This document shows positions 18,873 through 28,300 of a stretch of 64,000 nt of DNA, in pieces. Source of the stretch: Pseudarthrobacter oxydans (lineage in GTDB: Bacteria > Actinomycetota > Actinomycetes > Actinomycetales > Micrococcaceae). Location of the stretch: positions 32,267 through 96,266 of the forward strand of contig NZ_JABTYH010000015.1 in assembly GCF_013314975.1 (NCBI RefSeq). The letters run 5' to 3'. Each line of letters starts with the position of its first letter. Positions within the stretch are counted from its first letter, which is position 1. The translations under genes were made by a program, and so were the position numbers. Below the pieces are notes generated by a model, which saw nothing but the letters and a program-made list of their open reading frames with translations, searched no databases and was not told the origin of the DNA.

Positions 18873-18885
18873 TGAAATCGTCCTG

Positions 18886-20208
18886 CTAGCCGGACTGGCC
18901 CGGAGCCAGGACTTCCATAATGCGATTGAGGTCTTCGACGCTCGCAAATTCAATGCTTACTTTGCCCTTACGGACGCCAAGGGAGATCTTGACATTCGTA
19001 TCAAGCCGGTCGGAAAGCGACGACGCCAAGTAGTCGAGCCGCTCATGTCGGGCCCCTGGACGGGGGATGTTGTTCTTCGCAGGCTTTGCCGGATCCTGGT
19101 ACAGCGTCACGGCTTCTTCGGTGGCACGAACCGACATACCCTCCGCAACAATCTTCTGGGCCAGTCGCTCCATCGCCGCGGCGTCAGGAAGAGCCAGGAG
19201 GGCGCGGGCGTGGCCAGCTGAAAGGACGCCGGCTGCCACCCGGCGCTGCACCAGCGGGGGCAGCTTGAGGAGACGCAGGGTGTTCGAGACCTGGGGGCGG
19301 GATCTTCCGATGCGGTCAGCCAGTTGCTCATGGGTAGTTCCAAAGTCCTCCAGGAGCTGCTGGTAGGCGGCAGCTTCTTCCAGGGGGTTTAGCTGGCTGC
19401 GGTGCAGGTTTTCGAGCAGTGCATCCCGAAGCAGATCGTCATCAGTGGTGTCACGGACGATAGCGGGGATAGTTTCGAGGCCAGCGGCCTGTACTGCCCT
19501 CCACCGGCGTTCACCCATAACAAGCTCAAACGGTTCGCTACCATTTTCGGTTGATTTCCGAACCACAATTGGCTGGAGGACGCCGATTTCGCGTACCGAG
19601 TGGACGAGCTCCGCCATGTCGTCTTCATCGAAGACAGAGCGGGGCTGTTTGCGGTTGGGGTGGATGTCGCCGACCGGAATCTCGGCAAACCGAACTCCCG
19701 GTACCTCGACCAGGCCCACGCCGTCATCATCCCACCCAGGGGTTTCCGATCGACCGCCAAGTACAGCCGCGGAGGCCGCGGCTTCAGGCACACCGGTCGT
19801 GGGCTCATAGCCGGTGTCAGCGGCATCGTCTGTTGTGACGGCCGAGGTGGCCACGGCCTCCGTTTTTGCCTTCGCTGAAGTGCTGGGCCCGGCTGCCGGG
19901 GTTCCAGCAGCTGTTCCCTTACCTGCAGCGGACTTCCCTGCAGCGGACTTCGCCGGCGTGGATTTAGCCGGGGAGGATGTGGATGAAGAGGACCGGGAGG
20001 ACTTAGCCGCCGCAGGCTTGTCCGCTGCGGGCTTCGACGACGGGGCCTCAACCGCCTCCTCTGAAGGTTCCGTCTTCTTGCGTCCCTCAGGGAAGAAGAG
20101 ATCTACCGGACGCGAGACGGTTGTGGCGGTACCCGACCCGTTGGCGGCGGCGGAACTTGGAATCAGCGCACCCAGACCGCGGCCCAGGCCGCGTCGTTTC
20201 TCGCTCAT
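18886..20208 (-). CDS. parB: chromosome-partitioning protein ParB
   Basis: A 440-residue ParB/Spo0J protein that binds parS and spreads as a CTP-dependent clamp. The N-terminus [19 protein letters not shown] is the ParA-contacting segment. A disordered Ala/Ser/Lys-rich stretch of about 130 residues follows. The CTPase/ParB domain shows GERRWRA and ENLHRSQL, and the helix-turn-helix lies around [20 protein letters not shown]. The C-terminal 60 residues should dimerise. The disordered insert is longer than in Bacillus Spo0J. The gene is downstream of parA in the same operon, and eight parS sites lie just beyond its stop. Confidence 0.95.
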   Translation of the reverse strand: MSEKRRGLGRGLGALIPSSAAANGSGTATTVSRPVDLFFPEGRKKTEPSEEAVEAPSSKPAADKPAAAKSSRSSSSTSSPAKSTPAKSAAGKSAAGKGTAAGTPAAGPSTSAKAKTEAVATSAVTTDDAADTGYEPTTGVPEAAASAAVLGGRSETPGWDDDGVGLVEVPGVRFAEIPVGDIHPNRKQPRSVFDEDDMAELVHSVREIGVLQPIVVRKSTENGSEPFELVMGERRWRAVQAAGLETIPAIVRDTTDDDLLRDALLENLHRSQLNPLEEAAAYQQLLEDFGTTHEQLADRIGRSRPQVSNTLRLLKLPPLVQRRVAAGVLSAGHARALLALPDAAAMERLAQKIVAEGMSVRATEEAVTLYQDPAKPAKNNIPRPGARHERLDYLASSLSDRLDTNVKISLGVRKGKVSIEFASVEDLNRIMEVLAPGQSG

Positions 20209-20271
20209 TGGTAATCCCTCCAGTGGTAGAGCCAGGCGTTGCCAGGCTCCAGTCGTTGCAGTTTGAAGATT

Positions 20272-21339
20272 TTAGCGCTCTGCTATTTCAGCAGCGGCTT
20301 CCAGGTAAGACAGGGCTCCACTGGAGGAAGGGTCGTAGGTCATGACCGTCTGCTGGTAGCTCGGTGCTTCCGAGATGCGCACCGATCGTGGAACCACAGC
20401 AGAGAGGACCTGATCCGGGAAGTGCTGGCGTACCTCGGCCGCAACCTGGGCTGCGAGGTTGGTACGGCCGTCGTACATGGTCAAAAGGATCGTCGACACC
20501 ACCAGGTCAGCATTCAGGTGCTTCTGGATCATCTCGATGTTCTTGAGCAGCTGGCTCAGTCCCTCGAGTGCGTAGTACTCGCACTGGATCGGGATGAGTA
20601 CTTCGTTGGCTGCGCAGAAAGCGTTGACGGTCAGCAGCCCAAGGCTCGGCGGGCAATCAATGAAGATGTAGTCGAGCCGCTGCTCGCCGTTCTTTTCACG
20701 GGTCTTGGCATAGACGTCAATGGCGCGGCGGAGCCGCTGTTCACGTGCCACGAGGGAGACCAGCTCAATCTCCGCGCCTGCCAGGTGGATAGTTGCGGGC
20801 GCGCAAATCAGGTTCCCGATGTCAGGGCACGGTGCCACCACGTCCGCGAGGGGTACGTCGTTGATCAGGACGTCGTAGATGCTGTCCACGTCCGCGTGAT
20901 GTTCGATTCCCAGGGCGGTGGAAGCGTTGCCTTGAGGGTCAATGTCGATGACCAGGACATTGAGTCCAGCCGCCGCCAGTGCCGCGGCAATGTTCACCGT
21001 GGTGGTGGTCTTTCCCACCCCACCCTTTTGGTTGGAAACCGTAAAGACGCGTGTGTTCTCGGGCCGCGGCAGCTGGCGGCCTACCAGGCGTTCACGGCGC
21101 TTGGTTTCATGCGCCAGCTCTCGGGCAATGGGGCTGGAATCATCGATTGCATCAATAACGTTGGATCTACCGCCAGTAGTTGTTTCACGTGAAACGGCTG
21201 CTGATTTCGCGGCGTTCGAAACCCGTTCCGGGTGGATTCCGCCCCTGCCCGGCGTCGCGACAGGACCAGCGACAGAACGTGCTGACCCCAAAGACACAAA
21301 CGGGGGGATCCGTTGTGTGGAGGCTTCACTACTGGTCAC
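20272..21339 (-). CDS. parA: chromosome-partitioning ATPase ParA (Soj)
   Basis: A 355-residue deviant Walker ATPase that moves ParB-parS complexes. The ATPase core begins near residue 97 with QKGGVGKTTTTVN (deviant Walker A), then DIDPQGNAST (A') and FIDCPPSLG (Walker B). The N-terminal extension of about 95 residues is unusually long. A parS site lies inside it and is read as the residues VSRET. No in-frame ATG, GTG or TTG occurs between that site and the core, so parS is truly within the coding sequence. The GTG at 21339 has only a weak ribosome-binding site; a GTG at 21297 is an alternative. Confidence 0.94.
   Translation of the reverse strand: MTSSEASTQRIPPFVSLGSARSVAGPVATPGRGGIHPERVSNAAKSAAVSRETTTGGRSNVIDAIDDSSPIARELAHETKRRERLVGRQLPRPENTRVFTVSNQKGGVGKTTTTVNIAAALAAAGLNVLVIDIDPQGNASTALGIEHHADVDSIYDVLINDVPLADVVAPCPDIGNLICAPATIHLAGAEIELVSLVAREQRLRRAIDVYAKTREKNGEQRLDYIFIDCPPSLGLLTVNAFCAANEVLIPIQCEYYALEGLSQLLKNIEMIQKHLNADLVVSTILLTMYDGRTNLAAQVAAEVRQHFPDQVLSAVVPRSVRISEAPSYQQTVMTYDPSSSGALSYLEAAAEIAER
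21182..21195. promoter_or_regulatory. parS site 9, inside parA
   Basis: Exact palindrome GTTTCACGTGAAAC within the 5' part of parA. It is the only copy I found outside the gene desert. ParB binding here could also affect parA transcription. Confidence 0.92.
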
Positions 21340-21428
21340 TGGGGCACACTCACTCTCGTTCAGCCAAATTTGCTGCCGTTGTCTAGCCTAACTGCTGGAC
21401 CCGCCAGAGTTAGGCCACCGGGCCCGAA

Positions 21429-22097
21429 CTAGGCCTTCTTTTGGGACTTGTTTACAACGATGCGAACCACGGTGGTGGGTTCCTCCAGGAGGTTCTCACC
21501 AACCGTGAGAACGGACGTTTCGACGCCCCCCAACTTACGGATCGTCTTCGCGGCTTTTTCGATCTCCTCGGCGGCGCTGCGGCCCTTGATGGCCACCACT
21601 TCGCCCTTACCCGCAAGAAGCGGGATGGTCAGGCCAGCAAGGTTGCTGAGGGCCGAAACAGCCCTGGCCGTCACCACATCCGCCTCGACGTGCCCCACGG
21701 CCAATTCGGCCCGGGTCCGCATCACGGTGACGTTGTCCAGGCCCAGGTCGTCAACAACTTCCTGGAGCCAAATCACCCTGCGTTCCAGCGGCTCGATGAG
21801 GGTCAGCTCCAGGTCCGGCCGGGCAATTGCCAGGCACAACCCGGGCAGGCCTGCACCGCTGCCGACGTCAGCAACGTGGCTCCCCTCGGGGATCTCGCTC
21901 TCAATGACGGCGCAGTTAAGGACGTGCCGGCTCCAGAGGCGGGGGATCTCCCGCGGCCCGATGAGGCCGCGCTCCGTGCCGGAGGTCGCCAGGTGTTCAA
22001 CATAGCGTTTAGCCAGGTCCAACCGGTCGCCGAAGATCTTCTCCGCGGCCGAAAGCTCAGCTGGCGTAATGTCAACCATGGTTAGCGGATCAGCCAT
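21429..22097 (-). CDS. rsmG: 16S rRNA (guanine-527-N7) methyltransferase RsmG
   Basis: A 222-residue SAM-dependent methyltransferase that modifies G527 of 16S rRNA (formerly GidB). The SAM-binding motif VADVGSGAGLPGLCLA lies near residues 95-110. TARAVSALSNLAGL is the conserved substrate-side motif. The ATG at 22097 sits 3 bp after the khpB stop, so the two are cotranscribed. Loss of this gene is known to give low-level streptomycin resistance; here it is intact. Confidence 0.94.
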   Translation of the reverse strand: MADPLTMVDITPAELSAAEKIFGDRLDLAKRYVEHLATSGTERGLIGPREIPRLWSRHVLNCAVIESEIPEGSHVADVGSGAGLPGLCLAIARPDLELTLIEPLERRVIWLQEVVDDLGLDNVTVMRTRAELAVGHVEADVVTARAVSALSNLAGLTIPLLAGKGEVVAIKGRSAAEEIEKAAKTIRKLGGVETSVLTVGENLLEEPTTVVRIVVNKSQKKA

Positions 22098-22100
22098 TCT

Positions 22101-22667
22101 CTACTCGGCGGATACAACGATGTGGCGTCCGGCGCCTTCGCCCTCGGACTCACTGACCAGTCCCAGGTCGGCAACGGCATCGTGGACGATTTTCCGCTCG
22201 TAGGCGCTCATCGGTTCCAGCGCCACCGGCTGGCCGCTTTCCTTCACTGAAGCTGCGGCGTCCTCGGCAACCTTCTGCAGGTGGCCGGTACGCTCCTGCC
22301 GGTAACCGTTGATATCCAGTACCAGCCGTGAGCGGTTCTCCGTCGCGGACAGCACAGAAAGCCGCGTCAGTTCCTGAAGGGCTTCAAGGACTTCGCCGTC
22401 CTCACCCACCAGGCTGTCCAGGGCGTCAGACTCTTCCTCGGTCACGATGGAAATGTAGGTGCGTCCGTTGCGGACCTCGATGTCGATGTCACCATCGATG
22501 TCGGCAATGTCCAGCAGCTCCTCGAGGTAGTCCGCAGCCACGTCCCCCTCTTCCTCCAGGCGGCTGGCTGAGGAGGCCTTGGGCAGGGAAGCTTCCCCGT
22601 TCTCGGAGACGTCCTGATCGTCGATGATCTCCTCGGACAGGGCGTGTTCGGTGCTCTCGGCAGACAT
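22101..22667 (-). CDS. khpB: R3H/KH RNA-binding protein KhpB (Jag)
   Basis: A 188-residue RNA-binding protein. The first 45 residues are acidic. The KH-like domain follows (YISIVTEEES... LVGEDGEVLEALQEL), and the R3H domain ends the protein with the motif MSAYERKIVHDAVAD. The gene always lies next to yidC and was first called SpoIIIJ-associated. The Jag_N domain of Firmicutes is absent, as is usual in actinobacteria. Its start overlaps the yidC stop by one base (TAATG). Confidence 0.92.
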   Translation of the reverse strand: MSAESTEHALSEEIIDDQDVSENGEASLPKASSASRLEEEGDVAADYLEELLDIADIDGDIDIEVRNGRTYISIVTEEESDALDSLVGEDGEVLEALQELTRLSVLSATENRSRLVLDINGYRQERTGHLQKVAEDAAASVKESGQPVALEPMSAYERKIVHDAVADLGLVSESEGEGAGRHIVVSAE

Positions 22668-23647
22668 TACTTCTTCTTCCTGTTCTTGCGTTGTGGCTGG
22701 ATACGCTGGCCCTTTGCCTGGGCCACGGCCGCGGCGGCAGCAGCGGCGTCCGCTGCCTCATCCTTCTTGCCGCCCAGGATGGGGAGGGCCGGAAGGCCCT
22801 TGGCAGCCCGGCGCTCGGCGAGGGCCTTTGCAGCGGGGGATCCCGGCGTCGGCATGCGGCGGATCACGAAGAACTGCTGTCCCATGGTCCACAGGTTGGT
22901 GGTGGTCCAGTAGATGAGGACACCGATCGGGAAGTTGATGCCGCCAACACCGAAGACAATCGGCAGGATGTAAAGCATCATCTTCTGCTGGCGCATGAAC
23001 GGGCTGGCCATGGCTTCTTCGGACATGTTCTTGGCCATGATCTGCTTCTGCGTAATGAACTGCGAGGCAGTCATGGCGAGGATCATCAGGATGGAAAGAA
23101 TCCAGACCGCCACCACATTGCCCCCGGGAGGCGTCCCGTGAAGCAGGGTTGCAGACAGGGGGGCCCCGAAGATGGTCGACTGATCGAACTGCACCACCTG
23201 CTCGTGGCTCATGGCGCCGATGCCCTCGCCCTCGCGGCTCGCCGTCGAAATGCCGGACAGCACGGTGAACAGTGCGAAGAAGAACGGCATCTGGATCAGC
23301 ATGGGAAGGCAGGCCGAGAAGGGGTTGGTCCCGTGCTTCTTGTACATGGCCATCTGTTCCTGAGCCATTGCCTGGCGGGACAGCTGGTCGGTCTTGCCCT
23401 TGTACTTGTCCTGGAGTTTCTTGAGGTCGGGCTGCAGCAGCTGCATGCCGCGCTGGGCCTTGATCTGCTTGACGAACACGGGAATCAGGGCGGCACGGAT
23501 CACCAGCACCAGGCCGATGATGGACAGCGTCCACGTCCAGCCGGAAGCTTCCGGCAGCCCAATGGCAGTCAGTCCCTCATGGAATCCCACCATGATGATG
23601 GACACAAGCCATTTGAACGGAAACATGATTGTTTCAAAGAAGTCCAT
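22667..23647 (-). CDS. yidC: membrane protein insertase YidC
   Basis: A 326-residue short-form (Gram-positive-type) insertase. It lacks the large periplasmic domain of the E. coli protein. Five hydrophobic segments are visible, the first at residues 8-28. The cytoplasmic loop after the second one is basic (DLKKLQDKYKGKTDQLSRQA). The C-terminal tail is very basic, ending RIQPQRKNRKKK, which helps ribosome docking. It inserts membrane proteins alone or with SecYEG. Confidence 0.95.
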   Translation of the reverse strand: MDFFETIMFPFKWLVSIIMVGFHEGLTAIGLPEASGWTWTLSIIGLVLVIRAALIPVFVKQIKAQRGMQLLQPDLKKLQDKYKGKTDQLSRQAMAQEQMAMYKKHGTNPFSACLPMLIQMPFFFALFTVLSGISTASREGEGIGAMSHEQVVQFDQSTIFGAPLSATLLHGTPPGGNVVAVWILSILMILAMTASQFITQKQIMAKNMSEEAMASPFMRQQKMMLYILPIVFGVGGINFPIGVLIYWTTTNLWTMGQQFFVIRRMPTPGSPAAKALAERRAAKGLPALPILGGKKDEAADAAAAAAAVAQAKGQRIQPQRKNRKKK

Positions 23648-23662
23648 ACTTATCCCTATTCG

Positions 23663-24058
23663 TCAGGCCGCACTGCGGCCTTCTCCATCAGTCCGAGCAG
23701 CCAGGTACTTGTCCGGGTTGTTCAGCACAACAATTGTGGGGGTCTGGTGCTCAGGCCATTCCCGATGGCCGGCGGGGACGTGGTCCACACCGCCGGCGTT
23801 CCATGGATGGCAGCGGCCAAGGCGCCGGACAGCGAGCCAGCTTCCCTTGACGGCGCCATGGACAGTGACAGCTTCGAGCGCATAGGCCGAGCAGGAGGGA
23901 AAGAACCGGCACACCTGGCCGTACAAGGGGGAAATCACCTTGCGGTAGGCCTTGAGAAGAAGAATGAGAATATTCCGGGGCAGGTTCCACAGGAACAGCC
24001 CCACGGCTGCAGCACCACGTTGGAGGGAAGTAACGACGACGGCGGTGGCGTTACGCAC
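23663..24058 (-). CDS. yidD: membrane protein insertion efficiency factor YidD
   Basis: About 131 residues, with the YidD signature: a hydrophobic N-terminus, then [20 protein letters not shown] and [10 protein letters not shown], with the conserved cysteines. The GTG at 24058 is chosen as start because it overlaps the rnpA stop by 8 nt; the longer reading runs through rnpA in another frame. It assists YidC-dependent insertion. The C-terminal 45 residues are variable. Confidence 0.9.
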   Translation of the reverse strand: MRNATAVVVTSLQRGAAAVGLFLWNLPRNILILLLKAYRKVISPLYGQVCRFFPSCSAYALEAVTVHGAVKGSWLAVRRLGRCHPWNAGGVDHVPAGHREWPEHQTPTIVVLNNPDKYLAARTDGEGRSAA

Positions 24059-24461
24059 GCGGTGTCCCCTCCTGTGTTGTACCGGCCGAATCCTTGGCAG
24101 CAGCCCTTGCAGGGCGGCCGGCCAGCCGGACCATCGTCGATTCCAATGCGGCATTGTAATCCGACAGCAGCTGGTCCCAGCTGGCAGTTGCGGACGCAGG
24201 AAGCGCCCGGACCACTATGGCAAACCCGGTACCGTGCTCGCGCAGCGAGGCAGCACCTGCTTCTCTCAGTCTCCTCTTAACGAGGTTCCTGACCACAGCG
24301 TTCCCTACACTCTTGGAAACGATGAACCCGATCCGGCTGGGTTCGTCAGCAGCAATGGCTGCCGTATATAACACTACGTTCCGGCGTCCATTGCGGACAC
24401 CGGAACGTACAGTTGTTGAAAAATCGGATGCAGTCCTCAAACGGTTACGGGTGGCCAGCAC
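24051..24461 (-). CDS. rnpA: ribonuclease P protein component
   Basis: A 136-residue basic protein that binds RNase P RNA and helps process tRNA 5' ends. The RNR signature region is [16 protein letters not shown] near residues 51-66. The start is a GTG (codon 2 is Leu in MLATRNRL). It is linked to rpmH upstream and overlaps yidD downstream. The C-terminal 20 residues ([12 protein letters not shown]) are an extension. Confidence 0.94.
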   Translation of the reverse strand: MLATRNRLRTASDFSTTVRSGVRNGRRNVVLYTAAIAADEPSRIGFIVSKSVGNAVVRNLVKRRLREAGAASLREHGTGFAIVVRALPASATASWDQLLSDYNAALESTMVRLAGRPARAAAKDSAGTTQEGTPRA

Positions 24462-24500
24462 CTTAAACTCGCAAAGAAATGTCTACCGACGAGTCAGTAT

Positions 24501-24638
24501 TTAGGCCGACAGCTCGGTGCGACCCTTGCCACGACGGGCTGCCAGGATGGCACGGCCGGCACGGGTACGCATACGAAGGCGGAAGCCGTGCTTCTTGGCT
24601 CGACGGCGGTTATTCGGCTGAAAAGTCCGCTTGCTCAC
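24501..24638 (-). CDS. rpmH: 50S ribosomal protein L34
   Basis: A 45-residue, very basic protein starting [20 protein letters not shown] and ending RTELSA, the unmistakable L34 sequence. It starts with GTG at 24638. It is the first gene of the rpmH-rnpA-yidD-yidC-khpB-rsmG run that reads away from oriC. Confidence 0.97.
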   Translation of the reverse strand: MSKRTFQPNNRRRAKKHGFRLRMRTRAGRAILAARRGKGRTELSA

Positions 24639-25106
24639 GTTAGTTACTCCAGTGGATCAAAGGTGCGCCCACCCGATCAGTAATGGGGAAGAACTGGCCG
24701 ACGCTAAGTTTTGTATATGCACGCTTCCCCCGGCTGCCCAAGCGCACTGCGCCTGGGAGATTCAGATGGGGCCAAAAAGCGGACACAAAGGACTTCACAA
24801 CGTTAGGGCAATTTAAGCCCCCGAGTCAAACCGGAACCCCTTCTGGCCGCTATCCCCAGCTGTGCCTAACCTGCCCCCGGAGCCTGTGGATGAAGTGGCT
24901 CACAGCCCCCTTTTCCGAACCACACCGGTGTAATTATCCACAAGCTACTTGCCAGCTATCTTCTAGGCTTTTCATCCCCTAGAGTGGCCCAGTAGCCGAT
25001 TATCCACGGACTGTGCATAACCCTGTGGATGAAGCTGAATCCATCCTGGTTCATGACTTGCGGCTGCAGGCAATGCAGGCAAAGCAAGTTTTGAGGGAAC
25101 CGATTG
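24639..25106. other. oriC, left lobe (rpmH–dnaA gap)
   Basis: A 468-bp gap with one consensus DnaA box, TTATCCACA at 24934-24942, and one-mismatch boxes at 24885-24893, 25000-25008, 25012-25020 and 25024-25032. The dnaA promoter and the divergent rpmH promoter must also lie here. The boxes nearest to dnaA probably autoregulate it. Confidence 0.75.
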
Positions 25107-26531
25107 ATGACAGTAGACGAAGCCAACCACGCCAATACTGTCGGAAGTTCCTGGCGGCGCGTTGTCAGCCTGCTGGAGCAGGACCACCGTGTTTCACCAC
25201 GTCAGCGGGGCTTTGTCATCCTCGCCCAGGCCCAGGGCCTGATCGGTTCCACCCTCCTGGTGGCCGTCCCCAACGAGCTCACCCGCGAAGTGCTCCAGAC
25301 CCAGGTCAAGGACGCACTGGATGATGCGCTGCACAACGTTTTCTCCGAGGACATCCGGTGCGCCATCGACGTCGATACCGATTTGGTGCCCATCCACACG
25401 GAACCTGAACCCGTCGTCGTCGAGCCGTCCTTCTCTGCGGACCAGCTGATCGAGCAGAAGCCGCAGCCGATGCTGCCCAGCACGTCGCACGAGTTTGGCC
25501 GGCTGAACCCGAAATACGTCTTCGATACCTTCGTCATTGGTTCGTCCAACCGCTTTGCCCATGCTGCCGCCGTCGCAGTGGCTGAAGCACCGGCCAAGGC
25601 GTACAACCCGCTGTTCATCTACGGTGACTCGGGTCTGGGAAAGACCCACCTGCTGCACGCGATCGGACACTACGCCCGCCGGCTCTACAGCGGCATCCGC
25701 GTTCGCTACGTGAATTCGGAAGAGTTCACCAACGACTTCATCAACTCCATCCGCGACGATGAAGGTGCAAGCTTCAAGACCACCTACCGCAACGTCGACG
25801 TGCTGCTCATCGACGACATCCAGTTCCTCGCAGGCAAGGACCGTACGCTCGAGGAGTTCTTCCACACGTTCAACTCGCTGCACAACAACAACAAGCAGGT
25901 AGTGATCACCTCGGACCAGCCGCCCAAGCTGCTGGCAGGTTTCGAGGACCGCATGAAGTCACGCTTCGAATGGGGCCTCCTCACCGACATCCAGCCGCCG
26001 GAACTTGAAACCCGGATTGCGATCCTCCGCAAGAAGGCGCTCAGCGAAGGCCTGTCCGCGCCGGATGACGCGCTTGAATACATCGCATCAAAAATCTCCA
26101 GCAATATCCGTGAGCTCGAAGGCGCACTGATCCGCGTCACCGCGTTCGCCAGCCTCAACCGCCAGCCCGTTGACGTGGCCCTTGCCGAGATGGTCCTCAA
26201 GGACCTCATCACCGACGACGGCGCCCAAGAGATCACGTCCAGCCAGATCCTGCAGCAGACCGCCGAGTACTTCAAGCTGAGCATGGAAGAGCTGTGCAGC
26301 AAATCGCGCACCCGGACCCTGGTGACTGCACGCCAGATCGCCATGTACCTCTGCCGCGAACTGACGGACATGTCGCTGCCGAAGATTGGCCAGGAGCTTG
26401 GCGGCCGCGACCACACCACCGTGATCCACGCCGACAGGAAGATCCGCGAGCTCATGGCAGAGCGCCGTGTGATCTACAACCAGGTGACAGAGCTGACCAA
26501 CCGGATCAAGCAGCAGCAGCGGGACTCGTAA
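25107..26531 (+). CDS. dnaA: chromosomal replication initiator DnaA
   Basis: 474 residues. Domain I covers the first 90 residues and a variable linker follows. The AAA+ core begins near [20 protein letters not shown], with Walker [10 protein letters not shown] at about residue 173 and Walker [10 protein letters not shown]. The C-terminal DNA-binding domain has the signature [15 protein letters not shown]. The ATG at 25107 gives MTVDEAN; a TTG three bases earlier is ignored. It binds the boxes on both sides of its own gene and melts oriC. Confidence 0.98.
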   Translation: MTVDEANHANTVGSSWRRVVSLLEQDHRVSPRQRGFVILAQAQGLIGSTLLVAVPNELTREVLQTQVKDALDDALHNVFSEDIRCAIDVDTDLVPIHTEPEPVVVEPSFSADQLIEQKPQPMLPSTSHEFGRLNPKYVFDTFVIGSSNRFAHAAAVAVAEAPAKAYNPLFIYGDSGLGKTHLLHAIGHYARRLYSGIRVRYVNSEEFTNDFINSIRDDEGASFKTTYRNVDVLLIDDIQFLAGKDRTLEEFFHTFNSLHNNNKQVVITSDQPPKLLAGFEDRMKSRFEWGLLTDIQPPELETRIAILRKKALSEGLSAPDDALEYIASKISSNIRELEGALIRVTAFASLNRQPVDVALAEMVLKDLITDDGAQEITSSQILQQTAEYFKLSMEELCSKSRTRTLVTARQIAMYLCRELTDMSLPKIGQELGGRDHTTVIHADRKIRELMAERRVIYNQVTELTNRIKQQQRDS

Positions 26532-27055
26532 CCGCCGCCTCTATACCTTATTAACAGGTGCATGTGGATAAGCCTGTGGATACTTAAGGGGACAACCGCG
26601 GTTAATGGGCTTAAAACCCTTAAGGCGCCTGTGGATTCGAAAAATCGCGAAAAATGTTGTCCCCATCCACACCCTGTTTAAAACGTCCGCCGCCCACAGT
26701 CCATGAACAGGGCTTAACCCCCGGATTTCACGGTGAGGGGGAGTTATCCACAGTTTCCACAGCAGTTATTAACACTACTAATCCCAAAAAATTGAAATCC
26801 CTCAAACAACAAGACCGGTCCGCCCTCCCGAACCTCTCCAGGCCGAGCGGCCCAAAGGGGCCTGGCTGACTGGGGGGATGGGTTAATCCCGGATCTTCCG
26901 GCTAAGCTGTCAGCAGCGCTCCCATCCTCGGGTTTTCGTGTGGTTCCGGCAGCACGGACCATGCAGGAACGCGAGCGGGGCACCAACTCTTCGGAACTCC
27001 CGGCGGGACGTTTCAGGTACAACAACGCAGCAGCAATGAAAGGCGGCACCCTTCC
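26532..27055. other. oriC, right lobe (dnaA–dnaN gap) with AT-rich stretch
   Basis: A 524-bp gap with two consensus boxes (26563-26571 on the minus strand and 26744-26752 on the plus strand) and a one-mismatch box at 26575-26583. Directly after the second consensus box, about 26762-26816, comes the most AT-rich run of the area, with TTATTAACACTACTAATCCC and AAAAAATTGAAATCC. It is a good candidate for the unwinding element. In mycobacteria oriC maps to this same gap. Confidence 0.8.
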
Positions 27056-28180
27056 GTGAAGTTCAGAGTCGATCGGGACGTCCTGGCAGAAGCCGTCACC
27101 TGGACAGCCCGCTCGTTGTCTCCGCGGCCGCCTGTTCCGGTCCTTTCCGGGTTGCTGTTGAAGGCCGAAGCCGGCACCGTCAGCCTCTCGAGCTTTGACT
27201 ACGAGACCTCTGCCCGCCTGGAAATCGCGGCCGACATCAGGGACGAGGGAACTATCCTGGTCTCCGGCCGGCTCCTGGCCGATATCTGCCGCAGCCTGCC
27301 ATCGGCTCCGGTCGACGTCGAAACCGACGGCAACAAAGTCACCCTGACCTGCCGCCGCAGCAGCTTCCACCTGGCAACCATGCCGGAAGCCGAGTACCCG
27401 CCCCTTCCGGCGCTTCCGCCCATCAGCGGCACCGTTCCCGGCGACTCCTTTGCCCAGGCGGTGTCCCAGGTGATCATCGCCGCCAGCAAGGACGACACCC
27501 TGCCCATCCTCACCGGCGTGCGGATGGAGATCGAAGACGACCTCATCACGCTCCTCGCCACCGACCGCTACCGGCTGGCGATGCGCGAGGTGCCGTGGAA
27601 GCCGGTCACCCCCGGCATTTCAACCAGCGCGCTGGTCAAGGCCAAGACCCTGAACGAAGTAGCCAAGACCCTTGGCAACAGCGGCGACATCCACCTCGCC
27701 CTCGCCGACGACGAAAGCCGGCTGATTGGCTTCGAAAGCGGCGGACGCACCACCACCTCGCTGCTGGTGGACGGCGACTACCCCAAGATCCGCTCGCTGT
27801 TCCCGGATTCCACCCCCATCCACGCCACCGTGCAGACCCAGGAACTCGTGGAAGCAGTGCGGCGCGTCTCCCTGGTGGCGGAACGCAACACCCCGGTGCG
27901 CCTGGCCTTCACGCAGGGCCAGCTGAACCTGGACGCCGGCACAGGAGAGGACGCCCAGGCGTCCGAGGAACTGGAAGCGCAGCTTTCCGGTGAGGACATC
28001 ACCGTGGCCTTCAACCCCCACTACCTGGTGGAGGGGCTGAGCGTGATTGAGACCAAGTTTGTCCGGTTCTCCTTCACCACGGCACCCAAGCCCGCCATGA
28101 TCACAGCCCAGGCAGACGCCGACGGCGAAGACCAGGATGACTACCGCTACCTGGTGATGCCGGTCCGCCTCCCCAACTAA
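27056..28180 (+). CDS. dnaN: DNA polymerase III sliding clamp (beta subunit)
   Basis: 374 residues, the usual length for a three-domain beta clamp. The N-terminus MKFRVDRDVLAEAV, the middle-domain start FAQAVSQVIIAASKDDTLPI with GVRMEIEDD, and the C-terminal end YRYLVMPVRLPN are all typical. The start is GTG. It encircles DNA to hold the polymerase, and it also recruits repair factors. Confidence 0.97.
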   Translation: MKFRVDRDVLAEAVTWTARSLSPRPPVPVLSGLLLKAEAGTVSLSSFDYETSARLEIAADIRDEGTILVSGRLLADICRSLPSAPVDVETDGNKVTLTCRRSSFHLATMPEAEYPPLPALPPISGTVPGDSFAQAVSQVIIAASKDDTLPILTGVRMEIEDDLITLLATDRYRLAMREVPWKPVTPGISTSALVKAKTLNEVAKTLGNSGDIHLALADDESRLIGFESGGRTTTSLLVDGDYPKIRSLFPDSTPIHATVQTQELVEAVRRVSLVAERNTPVRLAFTQGQLNLDAGTGEDAQASEELEAQLSGEDITVAFNPHYLVEGLSVIETKFVRFSFTTAPKPAMITAQADADGEDQDDYRYLVMPVRLPN

Positions 28181-28300
28181 CTCCACCGCCACCCTCGCCT
28201 CGCAAGCTCGGCCAGGGAACCCCGGCGGCCTGGGCCCAGACAGGTGTTGTCGTCCTGGGCCCCAAAACGACAGCCAACCCCGCGCAGAAAAGAGAGTCAC

